Of a stretch of 64,000 nucleotides of DNA, positions 1-9,862 are shown piece after piece. Under the pieces are notes generated by a model. It was not told the DNA's origin. It searched no databases and was given only the letters and a program-made list of their open reading frames with translations. Origin of the DNA: Pelovirga terrestris (GTDB lineage: Bacteria > Desulfobacterota > Desulfuromonadia > Desulfuromonadales > Geopsychrobacteraceae); the NCBI RefSeq assembly GCF_014773365.1, contig NZ_JACWUN010000001.1, positions 1-64,000 of the forward strand, in the 5' to 3' direction. How positions within the stretch are numbered: the first letter of the stretch is position 1; the number at the start of each line of letters is the position of its first letter. The position numbers were made by a program, and so were the translations under genes.

Positions 1-986
1 AGTTGATGCTCATCTTCGAACCGCACTTCTCCGAAGCGTCCTACGGGTTTCGTCCCAGACGCAGTGCCCAGCAAGCCGTCCGAAAGGCCCGGCAGCATGT
101 TGCTGAAGGCTATCGCTGGATTGTCGACCTGGATCTGGAGAAGTTCTTTGACCGTGTCAATCACGACATTTTAATGGCGAGGATTGCGCGGCGAGTCAAA
201 GACAAACAGGTGTTACGGCTCATTCGTCGTTACCTGCAGGCAGGTCTGCTCGAAGGAGGAACTGTCTCGCCACGGATGGAAGGGACCCCGCAAGGCGGGC
301 CACTCTCCCCGCTGCTGTCGAACATCCTTCTCGATGAATTAGACAAGGAACTGGAACGCCGTGGCCACCGCTTCTGCCGCTATGCCGACGACTGCAATAT
401 CTACCTGCAGAGCAGACGCAGCGCACAGCGGGTCATGGACTCGGTGAGCCAGTACCTCGAAGAGCGGCTGAAACTCAAGGTCAATCGGAGCAAAAGTGCC
501 GTAGACCGACCGTGGAACCGCAGCTTCCTCGGCTATAGCATGACCTTTCACAAAAAGCCGCGACTCAAAGTTGCACCAGCCAGCGTGAAGCGTCATAAAG
601 CCAAAATTAAGGGAATACTGCGACGAGGACGAGGGCGAAACCTGACGAAGACCATCGAAGAACTGAAGCCGGTTATGCGCGGCTGGATCAACTACTACCA
701 GTACGCAGCAGTTAAGGGCATCTTCGAAGAGCTTGACCAATGGATACGACGTAAACTACGCTGCATCCTCTGGCGTCAATGGAAAAGACCCTGGACTCGT
801 GCCAAGCGGATGATGCAAGGCGGACTGACAGAAGCACATGCCTTCCGTTCAGCCTTCAATGGCCGAGGTCCTTGGTGGAACGCCGGAGCAAGCCACATGA
901 ACCTGGCTTGCCCGACGTCCTATTTCTCAAGAGCGGGACTGTTCAGTTACATAGAGCAGTTCCATCGTTTTCAACACACTTCGTGA
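1..986 (+). CDS. ltrA: Group II intron reverse transcriptase/maturase, 5' end off the window
   Basis: Retron-type reverse transcriptase of a mobile group II intron, which assists intron splicing and copies the intron into new sites. Only about the last 327 codons are present; the frame is open at the left edge, so the TTG at 3 is not a real start. Visible RT signatures are YGFRPRRSAQQAV near the left end, the TPQGGPLSPLLSN block and the YADD catalytic motif with its metal-binding aspartates. The C-terminal part carries the maturase region and ends in WWNAGASHMN followed by a short tail. No HNH endonuclease domain follows, which is typical of bacterial class C introns. The RNA domains V and VI follow directly. 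Confidence 0.93.
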   Translation, partial: LMLIFEPHFSEASYGFRPRRSAQQAVRKARQHVAEGYRWIVDLDLEKFFDRVNHDILMARIARRVKDKQVLRLIRRYLQAGLLEGGTVSPRMEGTPQGGPLSPLLSNILLDELDKELERRGHRFCRYADDCNIYLQSRRSAQRVMDSVSQYLEERLKLKVNRSKSAVDRPWNRSFLGYSMTFHKKPRLKVAPASVKRHKAKIKGILRRGRGRNLTKTIEELKPVMRGWINYYQYAAVKGIFEELDQWIRRKLRCILWRQWKRPWTRAKRMMQGGLTEAHAFRSAFNGRGPWWNAGASHMNLACPTSYFSRAGLFSYIEQFHRFQHTS

Positions 987-1057
987 ACCGCCGTATACGG
1001 AACCGTACGTACGGTGGTGTGGGAGGACGGCAGGGGCGACCCTGCCTCCTACCCGAT
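1..1057 (+). mobile_element. Group II intron (class C-like), 3' portion with domains V and VI
   Basis: After the RT stop codon, 985-1018 folds as the short domain V hairpin: a GAACCGCCGTA arm, an inner stem, and a TACGGTGGT arm. 1019-1057 forms domain VI with arms GTGGGAGG and CCTCCTAC around an inner GCAGGG/CCCTGC stem. The intron should end in AY, which fits CCCGAT ending at 1057. The next base begins the ribosome binding site GGAG of the downstream epimerase. The 5' half of the intron lies outside the window, so intactness and the 5' exon cannot be judged. Confidence 0.85.
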
Positions 1058-1067
1058 GGAGATAACA

Positions 1068-2075
1068 ATGAAAGTTCTGGTGACCGGTGCTGCCGGTTTT
1101 ATTGGTTTCCATCTATGCCAAAGGCTTCTCAAGCGCGGCGATGAGGTCGTTGGTCTTGATAATCTCAACGACTATTACGATGTCAATCTCAAGTACGCCC
1201 GTCTGGCGCAGATTGAGAGTCAGTCTAATTTCCGACTGGTCAAAATGGATCTGGCCGACCGTGAAGGCATTGCCGATCTGTTTCGCGCCGAGAGTTTTGA
1301 CCGTGTTGTTAATCTCGCGGCACAAGCCGGTGTGCGTTACTCCCTGATCAATCCTCATGCCTATATAGACAGCAATCTGCAGGGATTTATCAATATTCTT
1401 GAGGGATGCCGCCATGCTAACGTGGAGCATCTGGTTTACGCTTCGTCCTCTTCGGTCTATGGCGCGAACACCAGTATGCCTTTTTCCGTGCATGACAACG
1501 TTGATCACCCATTGTCTCTCTACGCGGCCAGTAAAAAAGCCAATGAGCTGATGGCCCATACCTACAGTCATCTCTACGGATTGCCGACTACGGGTCTGCG
1601 CTTTTTTACCGTCTACGGCCCCTGGGGCCGCCCCGATATGGCCCTGTTTCTATTTGCCCGGGCGATCCTGGCTGGTGAGCCGATCGATGTTTTCAATTAC
1701 GGCAAGATGCGCCGTGATTTCACCTATATTGATGACATTGTCGAAGGGGTCGTGCGCACCCTTGACCATCCCGCCACCCCCAATCCGCAATGGGATGGAG
1801 CGACGCCTGATCCGGGAACCAGTGCGGCACCGTACCGGCTCTACAATATCGGCAACAATAACCCGGTGGAACTGATGTATCTGATCGAGGTGCTGGAGAA
1901 ACAACTGGGAGTTACAGCGCAAAAAAATATGCTCCCTCTCCAGCCTGGTGACGTGCCGGCGACCTATGCCGATGTTGATGCTTTAACCACCGATGTTGGC
2001 TTTAAACCGGCAACCCCCATCGAGGTCGGGGTAGAGCGTTTTGTTGCCTGGTATCGGGAATTTTATAATAAATAA
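1068..2075 (+). CDS. NAD-dependent epimerase/dehydratase, probable UDP-glucuronate 4-epimerase type
   Basis: Extended short-chain dehydrogenase of about 335 aa acting on nucleotide sugars, probably making UDP-galacturonate or a related precursor for surface polysaccharide. The N-terminal Rossmann motif GAAGFIG (residues 7-13) binds NAD, SSSSVYG supplies the catalytic serine region, and Y152-x3-K156 (YAASK) is the catalytic pair. The [13 protein letters not shown] segment is typical of the UDP-glucuronate epimerase group. The start at 1068 is chosen because GGAG at 1058-1061 precedes it; ATG 1056 spans the intron junction. The gene stands directly behind the group II intron, so its original promoter may be interrupted, although a spliced transcript would restore the leader. 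The exact substrate is not determined by sequence. Confidence 0.85.
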   Translation: MKVLVTGAAGFIGFHLCQRLLKRGDEVVGLDNLNDYYDVNLKYARLAQIESQSNFRLVKMDLADREGIADLFRAESFDRVVNLAAQAGVRYSLINPHAYIDSNLQGFINILEGCRHANVEHLVYASSSSVYGANTSMPFSVHDNVDHPLSLYAASKKANELMAHTYSHLYGLPTTGLRFFTVYGPWGRPDMALFLFARAILAGEPIDVFNYGKMRRDFTYIDDIVEGVVRTLDHPATPNPQWDGATPDPGTSAAPYRLYNIGNNNPVELMYLIEVLEKQLGVTAQKNMLPLQPGDVPATYADVDALTTDVGFKPATPIEVGVERFVAWYREFYNK

Positions 2076-2128
2076 AAGCGCTTGACTTTTTCTGTTGGGA
2101 TTTGTTAAAAGGACGCCTCGGTTGTTGC

Positions 2129-2203
<75 letters not shown>

Positions 2204-2235
2204 GCGACTGCAGCGAGATAATTCCAACCGAGTCA

Positions 2236-2259
2236 AGGCATCTGTTAGATGCCTTTTTT
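2236..2259 (+). terminator. Intrinsic terminator after tRNA-Val
   Basis: Perfect 8-bp stem AGGCATCT/AGATGCCT with a GTT loop, followed by a run of T. It separates the tRNA from thrS, whose ribosome binding site GGAGG begins only a few bases downstream. A role as a thrS leader attenuator is possible but no alternative pairing was identified. Confidence 0.8.
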
Positions 2260-2277
2260 GTTTTGGAGGAAGAACTG

Positions 2278-4194
2278 ATGGCCCGTATCCAAATAGAGCT
2301 TCCAGATGGATCGACCAGGGACTTTGACGCCGGCGTAACCCCTTACGATGTTGCCCTGTCCATCAGTGAAGGGCTGGCACGCCAAACCCTCGCGGCGCGT
2401 TTTAATGATCTTCTGATCGACACCACCCGCGCCTTGGAAGAATCCGGTAAGTTACTGCTCATCACCCCCAGTTCTCCGGAAGCCCTTGAGATGATTCGTC
2501 ACTCCTGCGCGCACCTGATGGCGCAAGCGGTCAAAGAATTGTATGGCAACGAGGTCCAGGTCACCATTGGACCGGCGATTAAGGACGGTTTCTACTACGA
2601 TTTTTACAGCGAAACCAAAAAGTTTATTCCCGAAGATTTTCCCGTCATCGAAGCCAAGATGGAAGAACTGGCCAGAGCCGACATGCCGGTCGAACGCAAG
2701 GTGATAAGCCGTGATGAGGCGATCGCCATGTTTCGCTCCATGGGCGAGAGCTACAAGGTCGAACTGATTGAAGATCTTGAGCAGGACACCCTGTCATTGT
2801 ATCAACAGGGCGATTTTATCGATCTGTGCCGCGGACCACACGTGCCGCGTACTGGAGTTTTTAAGGCCTTCAAATTGACCAGTTTGGCTGGTGCCTATTG
2901 GCGCGGTGACGAAAAGAAGGCGATGCTGCAGCGCATCTATGCGACCGCCTTTCTGAATAAAAAGGATCTGAAAAAGCATCTGGAGCGGCTTGAAGAGGCA
3001 CGGAAGCGTGATCATCGCAAGTTGGGGCGTGAGCTTGACCTGTTCTCATTCAGTGATGAGATTGGTGCAGGGATGGTTCTCTGGCATCCCAAAGGGGCAC
3101 TGTTGCGAACCCTGATTGAGGATTTCGAGCGTAAGGAACACCTTAAGCGCGGTTACGATATCGTTGTCGGTCCGCAGTTACTTAAAACCGAGCTGTGGAA
3201 AACCTCCGGTCACTATGACAACTATCGGGAAAATATGTATTTTACCGAGGTTGACGAACAGGGTTACGGTATCAAGCCGATGAACTGTTTGGCCCACATG
3301 CTTATCTATAAATCAAGACCCCGTTCTTATCGTAACCTCCCGATCCGTTATTTCGAGCTGGGGACTGTCCATCGTCACGAGAAATCCGGCGTATTACACG
3401 GTCTGTTGCGCGTCCGTGGTTTTACTCAGGATGATGCTCATATCATCTGTCGTCCCGATCAGATTGATGCAGAGGTCAAGGGCGTTATGTCCTTTGTCCG
3501 CGATGTTGCCGGTATTTTTGGTTTTGATTACACCATGGAACTGTCAACCCGGCCGGAAAAGTCGATCGGCAGTGATGCCGACTGGGAACTGGCAACCGGC
3601 GCTTTACGAAGTGCACTGGATGATGTCGGCGAACCCTATGAGGTCAATGCAGGTGATGGGGCTTTTTACGGGCCAAAGATTGATGTAAAGCTGAAGGACG
3701 CGCTTGACAGGGAGTGGCAGTGTGCTACAATCCAGTGCGATTTTACCCTGCCGGAACGTTTTGACCTGACCTACACAGGACAGGATGGTGAAAAACACCG
3801 CCCGGTCATGTTGCATCGGGTGATTGTTGGTTCTATCGAGCGGTTCATCGGTGTTCTCATTGAACATTATGCCGGCAGTTTTCCTCTCTGGTTGTCTCCG
3901 GTACAGGCCATCGTGCTGAACGTTACGGATCGTCAGGCAGAGTACGCGCAGCAAGTGTTTGAGCAGTTACGTGCTGCCGGCGTGCGGGTTGAGCTTGACT
4001 TGCGTAACGAGAAGTTAGGCTTTAAAATCCGTGAAGCACAGGTAGCAAAGATTCCCTACATGCTGGTTATTGGTGATCGGGAAATGGAAGATCAGTCTGT
4101 TGCCCCGCGTTTCCGCGATGGCAGCACCCTGGATTCACTAGGTGTTGCGGATTTTGCTGCCTTTGTTGCGGCTGAAGCCGCAGCTCATAAATAA
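2278..4194 (+). CDS. thrS: Threonyl-tRNA synthetase
   Basis: Class II synthetase that charges tRNA-Thr; 638 aa, the normal bacterial length. An N-terminal TGS domain (from about residue 2, [14 protein letters not shown]) is followed by the SAD editing domain with [11 protein letters not shown], the catalytic core with the zinc cysteine in MNCLAHM (C337) and motif 2 around [12 protein letters not shown]. The C-terminal anticodon domain ends near [13 protein letters not shown]. Start ATG 2278 has GGAGG at 2265-2269; upstream in-frame codons run through the tRNA and are not coding. It heads the thrS-infC-rpmI-rplT-pheST block, although a hairpin terminator follows it. Confidence 0.98.
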   Translation: MARIQIELPDGSTRDFDAGVTPYDVALSISEGLARQTLAARFNDLLIDTTRALEESGKLLLITPSSPEALEMIRHSCAHLMAQAVKELYGNEVQVTIGPAIKDGFYYDFYSETKKFIPEDFPVIEAKMEELARADMPVERKVISRDEAIAMFRSMGESYKVELIEDLEQDTLSLYQQGDFIDLCRGPHVPRTGVFKAFKLTSLAGAYWRGDEKKAMLQRIYATAFLNKKDLKKHLERLEEARKRDHRKLGRELDLFSFSDEIGAGMVLWHPKGALLRTLIEDFERKEHLKRGYDIVVGPQLLKTELWKTSGHYDNYRENMYFTEVDEQGYGIKPMNCLAHMLIYKSRPRSYRNLPIRYFELGTVHRHEKSGVLHGLLRVRGFTQDDAHIICRPDQIDAEVKGVMSFVRDVAGIFGFDYTMELSTRPEKSIGSDADWELATGALRSALDDVGEPYEVNAGDGAFYGPKIDVKLKDALDREWQCATIQCDFTLPERFDLTYTGQDGEKHRPVMLHRVIVGSIERFIGVLIEHYAGSFPLWLSPVQAIVLNVTDRQAEYAQQVFEQLRAAGVRVELDLRNEKLGFKIREAQVAKIPYMLVIGDREMEDQSVAPRFRDGSTLDSLGVADFAAFVAAEAAAHK

Positions 4195-4207
4195 GCATGC
4201 GTTGCAC

Positions 4208-4234
4208 AAAAGACCCGTCGTGGGTCTTTTGTGT
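4208..4234 (+). terminator. Intrinsic terminator between thrS and infC
   Basis: Stem AAAAGACCC/GGGTCTTTT with a 5-nt loop; the 3' arm itself supplies the U tract. It probably reduces rather than abolishes read-through into infC, since the block is commonly co-transcribed in other bacteria. Confidence 0.75.
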
Positions 4235-4275
4235 GTGTGTAAATGCGTTAGTTTGCCAAGAATAGGAGACATGTC

Positions 4276-4788
4276 ATAGCCAAAGAAGCGAACATCAACG
4301 AAGACATCAGGGCACGCCAGGTGCGTGTTATTGATGATGAAGGCGGCCAGTTAGGAGTTCTTGATATTGACCGGGCGTTGGAGTTGGCGCGGGAGCAGGG
4401 TCTGGATCTGGTTGAAGTTTCACCTCAGGCAGAGCCTCCGGTGTGCCGGATCATGGATTATGGCAAGTACAAATACCAGCAGGCCAAACGTTCATCGGAA
4501 GCGAAGAAAAAACAGGTCAAGTTCGAAATTAAAGAAGTTAAGATGCGTCCAAAAACCGACGAGCATGACTTCCTGTTTAAAATGAATCATGCCCGGCGCT
4601 TTCTTGACGAAGGGAATAAGGTCAAATTGACCATCATGTTTCGCGGACGCGAAAATGCCCACCCTGATCAAGGAATGATGCAACTCAATAAAGCTGTTGA
4701 AGCGTTAAAAGATATCGGTCAGGTTGAGGCCCAACCAAGTAAGATGGGGCGTTTCATGACCATGATGATCGGTCCCATTAAAAAATAG
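4276..4788 (+). CDS. infC: Translation initiation factor IF-3, apparent ATA start codon
   Basis: IF-3 (170 aa) binds the 30S subunit, prevents premature 50S joining and proofreads the start codon. The N-terminal domain begins AKEANINEDIRARQVRVID and the C-terminal domain contains VKMRPKTDEHDF and MFRGRENAHPDQG. The conserved N-terminus requires translation from about 4276. The frame from the upstream TAG at 4249 contains no ATG, GTG or TTG before residue 16. AGGAG at 4264-4268 lies 7 nt before ATA 4276. infC genes are known for AUU-class starts that let IF-3 repress its own translation, and this ATA fits that scheme. A start at GTG 4321 would delete the conserved N-terminus. Confidence 0.93.
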   Translation: MAKEANINEDIRARQVRVIDDEGGQLGVLDIDRALELAREQGLDLVEVSPQAEPPVCRIMDYGKYKYQQAKRSSEAKKKQVKFEIKEVKMRPKTDEHDFLFKMNHARRFLDEGNKVKLTIMFRGRENAHPDQGMMQLNKAVEALKDIGQVEAQPSKMGRFMTMMIGPIKK

Positions 4789-4829
4789 TCTGTGGCTGCA
4801 GGCAGTCACATCGGTAACAGGAGAGACTC

Positions 4830-5027
4830 ATGCCAAAAATTAAAACAAACCGTGGTGCCGCGAAGCGTTTCCGTAAAACCGGTACCGGCAAGATTCGTCG
4901 CAACAAGGCGTATACCAGCCACATTCTTACCTCAAAAACAACTAAGCGCAAGCGTAACCTGCGCCAGGGCACAACCGTAAATAAGTCCGATGAGAGAAAT
5001 ATCGGTCAGCTGATTCCTTACCTGTAG
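4830..5027 (+). CDS. rpmI: 50S ribosomal protein L35
   Basis: L35, 65 aa, a small basic protein of the large ribosomal subunit. The sequence opens [19 protein letters not shown] and continues with the typical [12 protein letters not shown] stretch. AGGAGAG precedes ATG 4830. It lies between infC and rplT, as in nearly all bacteria. Confidence 0.97.
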   Translation: MPKIKTNRGAAKRFRKTGTGKIRRNKAYTSHILTSKTTKRKRNLRQGTTVNKSDERNIGQLIPYL

Positions 5028-5149
5028 CACCTAAAGAGAAATGTAACTGCCTCTGGCAGTTAGGGTTGTGAACTGTGGGGACGATCTCCCCCTGCAGATC
5101 CGGCCGCGGCACATGCCGAAACCACCATTAATGTGAAGGAGCAAGTGAG
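5028..5149 (+). other. Structured rpmI-rplT spacer
   Basis: A 122-bp non-coding spacer with several possible hairpins: AACTGCC/GGCAGTT at 5045-5061, then GGGG/CCCC just downstream. This operon is autoregulated by L20 in other bacteria, so a structured L20 leader is conceivable, but I could not match a known L20-binding fold. Confidence 0.4.
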
Positions 5150-5506
5150 ATGGCAAGAGTAAAAAGAGGGTTTAAAGCCAGACGTCGTCGTAACAAGATT
5201 CTTAAACTGGCTAAAGGGTTCCGCGGTGCCCGGAGTAAATTGTTTCGTTCAGCAACCGAGGCAGTTGATCGCGCCTTGAATTATGCGTTTCGTGATCGCC
5301 GGGTTAAAAAGCGTGATTTCCGTGCCCTGTGGATTGCTCGTATTAATGCGGCTGCCCGCGAAAATGGTGTGTCTTACAGCCGTTTGATCCATGGCTTGAA
5401 GCAGGCTGACATTGCTCTGGATCGAAAAATCATGGCGGATCTTGCGGTTAATGACCCAGCGGCCTTCAGCGTTATTGCTGAAACCGCCAAGGCACGCCTA
5501 CAGTAA
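5150..5506 (+). CDS. rplT: 50S ribosomal protein L20
   Basis: L20, 118 aa, needed early in large-subunit assembly and the usual repressor of the infC-rpmI-rplT operon. The start [19 protein letters not shown] and the internal [21 protein letters not shown] are diagnostic. AAGGAG precedes ATG 5150. A strong terminator follows at 5527, separating it from pheS. Confidence 0.98.
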   Translation: MARVKRGFKARRRRNKILKLAKGFRGARSKLFRSATEAVDRALNYAFRDRRVKKRDFRALWIARINAAARENGVSYSRLIHGLKQADIALDRKIMADLAVNDPAAFSVIAETAKARLQ

Positions 5507-5526
5507 AAAAATCGCTGTTCTTTTCC

Positions 5527-5564
5527 GGGAGACCGAGTGTCAGGCTCTGTCTCCCTTTTTTTTT
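5527..5564 (+). terminator. Strong intrinsic terminator after rplT
   Basis: GGGAGAC pairs with GTCTCCC across a 15-nt loop, followed by nine T residues. It ends the infC-rpmI-rplT transcript. It also sits in the pheS leader region, so attenuation of pheST is possible, but no clear phenylalanine-rich leader peptide was seen. Confidence 0.88.
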
Positions 5565-5637
5565 CTCGTTTTCCCTGTTGAAGTCAAAATCAGAATCAAA
5601 CCACGGGTACGCGGTAGCTCGAGATACGGACGACACC

Positions 5638-6657
5638 ATGATAGAACGTATACAGCAACTTCAGCACGATTCTCTAGCAGCTTTGCAAACTGCAGCATCA
5701 CTAAAAGACCTTCAGGCCATCAGGGTTCAGGTTCTTGGCAAAAAAGGAAGTCTGACCGATATGATGAAAGGGATGCGTGACCTCTCTGCCGCGGATCGTC
5801 CGGTAATTGGCAGCCTGGTTAATACCTTTAAGGATGCTTTTGAGCAGGCATATGCGCAGCGTCAGGCTCATCTTGATGAACTCGAAATTTCCTCCCGCCT
5901 CAAGCGTGAGAGAATCGATGTAACCCTGCCGGGCCGTAAAAGCCTTCGCGGCAGCCTGCATCCGGTTTCCCTGGTGACCGACGATATTGTCGATATTTTT
6001 TCTCGCCTGGGCTTTTCGGTAGAGGAGGGTCCCGAGATTGAGAAGGATTTCTATAACTTTGAAGCTCTTAATATTCCCAAGGATCATCCGGCCAGGGATA
6101 TGCAGGATACCTTTTACATCAACGATGATCTGGTTTTAAGAACCCATACTTCGCCGGTACAGATCCGTACCATGTTGAAACAGCCGCCTCCTATCCGCAT
6201 TATCGCCCCTGGAACCGTCTATCGGCGCGATTCTGACCTGACCCACAGCCCGATGTTTCATCAGATTGAAGGGTTTCTGGTTGATGAGCGGGTGACCTTT
6301 GGTGATCTAAAAGGGATTTTGACCCATTTTCTCAATGAATATTTTGGTGCCGGGCTACAGGTGCGCTTCCGTCCTTCTTTTTTTCCCTTTACCGAGCCCA
6401 GTGCCGAGGTCGATATCGCCTGTGTGATTTGTGGCGGTAGCGGCTGTCGGGTGTGTGGTGGCACTGGTTGGCTGGAGATTCTTGGGTGTGGGATGATTGA
6501 TCCGGAAGTTTTTGCTGCGGTCAATTACGACGCAACAAAATATAGTGGATTTGCCTTTGGAATGGGACTTGAGCGGATTGCCATGCTGAAGTATGGGGTC
6601 AGTGATCTGCGTCTGTTCTTTGAAAACGATATACGCTTCCTGAAGCAGTTCAGTTAG
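5638..6657 (+). CDS. pheS: Phenylalanyl-tRNA synthetase alpha subunit
   Basis: Catalytic subunit of the alpha2beta2 PheRS, 339 aa. The N-terminal coiled coil starts MIERIQQLQHDSLAAL. Class II motif 2 lies around TVYRRDSDLTHSPMFHQIEG and motif 3 in FGMGLERIAMLKYG near the C-terminus. The start at 5638 is chosen from the normal family N-terminus; upstream codons have no ribosome binding site, and the one here is weak too. It is followed 20 bp later by pheT. Confidence 0.97.
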   Translation: MIERIQQLQHDSLAALQTAASLKDLQAIRVQVLGKKGSLTDMMKGMRDLSAADRPVIGSLVNTFKDAFEQAYAQRQAHLDELEISSRLKRERIDVTLPGRKSLRGSLHPVSLVTDDIVDIFSRLGFSVEEGPEIEKDFYNFEALNIPKDHPARDMQDTFYINDDLVLRTHTSPVQIRTMLKQPPPIRIIAPGTVYRRDSDLTHSPMFHQIEGFLVDERVTFGDLKGILTHFLNEYFGAGLQVRFRPSFFPFTEPSAEVDIACVICGGSGCRVCGGTGWLEILGCGMIDPEVFAAVNYDATKYSGFAFGMGLERIAMLKYGVSDLRLFFENDIRFLKQFS

Positions 6658-6677
6658 GCGCAAAGGACCAAAAAGTT

Positions 6678-9089
6678 ATGATTATTACCTATAACTGGTT
6701 AAAAGAATTTGTCGATGTTGATGCGCCGCCACAAGACCTATGCCATCGCCTGACGATGGCCGGACTTGAGGTCGATTCCTTCAAAGAATTGGGTGCTGGT
6801 CTTGAATCGGTGATCGTTGCCCGCCTCGATCAGGTTGATCCCCATCCGGATGCCGATCGTTTAACTCTATGCCAGGTCAATACCGGCAGTGACGTCGTGT
6901 CGGTGGTTTGTGGTGCGACTAATCATAAGGTAGGAGATCTGGTGGCCCTGGCACAGCCGGGTACGGTGTTGCCGGGAGACTTCAAGATAAAAAAATCAAA
7001 GATTCGCGGCCAGGTTTCCTGTGGCATGTTGTGCTCTGAAAAGGAGCTGGGGCTGGCTGATTCATCTGAAGGGATTATGATTCTGCCGGAGCAGCTGCCG
7101 GTCGGTCAGCCGGTTTTTGATGTGATGGGGTGGCGTGACTATCAGATTGAAATTGGTTTGACCCCGAACCGTCCGGACTGTCTTAGCATGATCGGCGTTG
7201 CTCGAGAAGTAGCTGCCTTGTACGGTAAACGGCTAAAGCTCCCGACGATCGAGCTGGCGGAGGCTGATGAAGCAATAGGGTCATACGCCCGCGTTGATAT
7301 TGAGAACCCCCAAGCCTGTCCACGTTATGCTGCGCGCATGATTCGCGGGGTAAAAATTGGCCCTTCACCCGACTGGATGGTGCGGCGGCTTGAAGCTGTT
7401 GGTATGCGTTCAATCAATAATATTGTTGATGTGACCAACTACGTCATGATGGAGTTGGGGCATCCGCTTCATGCCTTTGATTTCCGCTTTGTTGAAGATG
7501 GCCGGATCGTAGTTAAGTGCGCACAAGAGGGAGATAAATTCGCGACCCTGGACGGTCAGGAACACCTGCTGTCAGCTGATGATTTGATGATCTGCGATGG
7601 TCATAAGGCCGTCGCCCTGGCAGGCGTGATGGGTGGTCTGAATTCTGAGGTTCAGGATGACACGGAGACGATCCTGCTTGAAGCCGCTTATTTTAATCCG
7701 GTAGCGGTGCGCCGAACGAGTAAGCGCCATGGTCTGCATACCGAATCCTCCCATCGCTTTGAGCGCGGCGCAGATGTTGATATGGTTCCCGTTGCCCTGG
7801 ATCGGGCCGCTGCTCTGATGGCAGAATTGGGGGATGGCAAGGTTCTGACTGGTGTTGTTGACATCTACCCGCAGCCGCTGCCACAACGAAAGGTCACGTT
7901 GGCGTTGGCGACCGTCCATCGCACCCTGGATCTGCCGCTGGAGGCAGCTACTGTCACGCAATGCCTCGAGTCCATTGGCTTAAGTGTGGCACCGCAAAGA
8001 GGGGAAAAACACCTGTTTGAGGTCAGTATCCCGAGTTTTCGCCCGGATCTTGAGCGTGAGATTGACCTGATTGAAGAAATCGCGCGTCTTTATGGCTATG
8101 ATAAAATTCCGGTAACGATGCCGGTTGGTGCAGTAGACGCGGGTGTCCCGACTGACCATCAACGCCTGCAGAGAAAGCTGCGCGATATGCTGGTAGTTGC
8201 GGGATTTTCAGAAACCATCAACTATTCCTTCATTGCGTCACAGGCGGTTGAGAGGATCGGGTTGCCGGAAGGTGACCTGCGTCGCTGTCACGTTCCGATT
8301 TTAAATCCCCTTTCGGAAGAGCAGTCGGTGATGCGTACCAGTCTGGTGCCGAGTCTGCTGGAAACCGTTAACCGAAACCTCAATTACCGCAGCACCGATC
8401 TGCGTTTGTTTGAATTGCGTCCGGTTTTTTTACCCGGTGAAGGTGGCCAGACCAAAGAACGTTTGTCTCTGGCTGCCGTCATGACGGGCCGCAGAGAGCC
8501 GGAAGGTTGGGCACAGGGTGGTGCACTGGTGGATTTTTACGACTTGAAGGGGGCGGTTGAGGGTGTTTTAACCGCTTTTGGCTTGCAACATGTCAGGTTT
8601 GCTGAAACGCCGGTTCAGACTTACTTGCATCCGGGCAAGTCCAGTGCCCTGATAACTGACAACGGGGACCTCCTGGGTTATCTGGGCGAAGTCCATCCTC
8701 GTACCTTGTCGGCCTTTGATATTGAGCAACCCGTTTATTTGCTTGATCTGGATGCTGAAGAACTGCTTTGCCAATTTGTGTCGCGGCGGTCTTTTGCTCC
8801 CCTGTCACGCTTTCCCGATGTCAGTCGTGATACGGCGTTGCTGGTGGATGAAGATGTGCGAGCCGAACAGGTACTGGCTATTTTGCGTCAGCATCAGGCC
8901 AGAACCGTTGAGGATATGACCTTGTTTGACCTCTATATCGGCAAGGGCGTTCCGGAGGGCAAAAAAAGTATGGGGATTCGTATTCGTTATCGCGATATGA
9001 CCAAGACCCTTACAGAAGAAGAGGTTGGTAAGGCGCATGACAGGATGATCAGCGCCTTATGTGAAAAATTGGCTGCTGAAATTCGCTGA
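6678..9089 (+). CDS. pheT: Phenylalanyl-tRNA synthetase beta subunit
   Basis: Partner of PheS, 803 aa, the usual length. An N-terminal tRNA-binding OB-fold (about residues 40-150), B3/B4 editing and B5 domains (YGYDKIPVTMP near 475), a catalytic-like core, and a C-terminal FDX-ACB anticodon-binding domain starting near FAPLSRFPDVSRD. It follows pheS in a two-gene unit. Confidence 0.97.
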   Translation: MIITYNWLKEFVDVDAPPQDLCHRLTMAGLEVDSFKELGAGLESVIVARLDQVDPHPDADRLTLCQVNTGSDVVSVVCGATNHKVGDLVALAQPGTVLPGDFKIKKSKIRGQVSCGMLCSEKELGLADSSEGIMILPEQLPVGQPVFDVMGWRDYQIEIGLTPNRPDCLSMIGVAREVAALYGKRLKLPTIELAEADEAIGSYARVDIENPQACPRYAARMIRGVKIGPSPDWMVRRLEAVGMRSINNIVDVTNYVMMELGHPLHAFDFRFVEDGRIVVKCAQEGDKFATLDGQEHLLSADDLMICDGHKAVALAGVMGGLNSEVQDDTETILLEAAYFNPVAVRRTSKRHGLHTESSHRFERGADVDMVPVALDRAAALMAELGDGKVLTGVVDIYPQPLPQRKVTLALATVHRTLDLPLEAATVTQCLESIGLSVAPQRGEKHLFEVSIPSFRPDLEREIDLIEEIARLYGYDKIPVTMPVGAVDAGVPTDHQRLQRKLRDMLVVAGFSETINYSFIASQAVERIGLPEGDLRRCHVPILNPLSEEQSVMRTSLVPSLLETVNRNLNYRSTDLRLFELRPVFLPGEGGQTKERLSLAAVMTGRREPEGWAQGGALVDFYDLKGAVEGVLTAFGLQHVRFAETPVQTYLHPGKSSALITDNGDLLGYLGEVHPRTLSAFDIEQPVYLLDLDAEELLCQFVSRRSFAPLSRFPDVSRDTALLVDEDVRAEQVLAILRQHQARTVEDMTLFDLYIGKGVPEGKKSMGIRIRYRDMTKTLTEEEVGKAHDRMISALCEKLAAEIR

Positions 9090-9183
9090 TAGCACTTGCG
9101 GCAACCTTGCCTCTATGGTACAAAACTATTGAAATCAAATAGATACTTGATTCCAGGCTTACTTGAAAAAGGCAGGAGGGTTT

Positions 9184-9465
9184 ATGACAAAAGCAGATTT
9201 GATAGAGAATGTTTATCTGACTACCGGGTTCTCAAAAAAGGAATCTGCGGAAATTGTCGAGATGGTATTTGACTTGATGAAGTCAACTCTCGAGGACGGT
9301 GAAAAAATCAAGATCGCCGGATTTGGTAATTTTGTTGTTAAAGAAAAAGCTTCCCGGCGTGGGCGTAATCCCCAGACCGGTGGCGAAATTGAAATCTCTG
9401 CACGTAAAATTCTGACATTCAAGCCGAGTCAGGTACTCAAGGCAGCTATTAACCAAGCTTCCTGA
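9184..9465 (+). CDS. ihfA: Integration host factor alpha subunit
   Basis: DNA-bending HU/IHF family protein, 93 aa, which works as a heterodimer with IhfB in transcription, recombination and replication. TKADLIENVYLTTGFSKKES and the GRNPQTGGEIEI arm motif are characteristic. The start at 9184 has AGGAGG a few bases upstream; ATG 9163 is rejected because of that site and the family N-terminus. It sits downstream of pheT, as in many proteobacteria, and next to a MerR-type gene. Confidence 0.94.
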   Translation: MTKADLIENVYLTTGFSKKESAEIVEMVFDLMKSTLEDGEKIKIAGFGNFVVKEKASRRGRNPQTGGEIEISARKILTFKPSQVLKAAINQAS

Positions 9466-9483
9466 GCTACTTAAAGAGCAGCT

Positions 9484-9858
9484 GTGGCAGATATACCCGA
9501 CAAACTGTTTTTTAAAATAGGTGAGGTGGCGGATCTCCTGGATCTCAAAACCCATGTATTGCGTTATTGGGAGACCGAGTTTGGTTGCCTCAAACCGGTT
9601 AAAAGTCGTACCAATCAGCGCCTATATCGCCGTAAAGATGTAGAAACGGCCCTGTTGATCAAAGACCTTCTTTATCACCAGGGCTTTACTATTGCCGGGG
9701 CGCGAAATCAGCTGGATCATCAAAACAGTCTCGACTTGCCAGCCTCTTCCAGTGATGAGTCCTCTCCTTCCGCCGAGCAACGGTTGATACAAGTTAAGTC
9801 TGATCTGTTGACGTTGCGCCAATCACTGTTAGAAAACCATAGACCTATCGAAAAGTAA
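9484..9858 (+). CDS. MerR-family transcriptional regulator
   Basis: 124 aa with a GTG start. The N-terminal winged helix is of the MerR type: [28 protein letters not shown], followed by [24 protein letters not shown], then a short dimerisation helix (residues 65-115). No metal-binding cysteine cluster is visible at the C-terminus, so it is not an obvious metal sensor. It lies 18 bp behind ihfA and only 4 bp before surE, which suggests one transcript. Targets are unknown. Confidence 0.85.
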   Translation: MADIPDKLFFKIGEVADLLDLKTHVLRYWETEFGCLKPVKSRTNQRLYRRKDVETALLIKDLLYHQGFTIAGARNQLDHQNSLDLPASSSDESSPSAEQRLIQVKSDLLTLRQSLLENHRPIEK

Positions 9859-9862
9859 CGAC

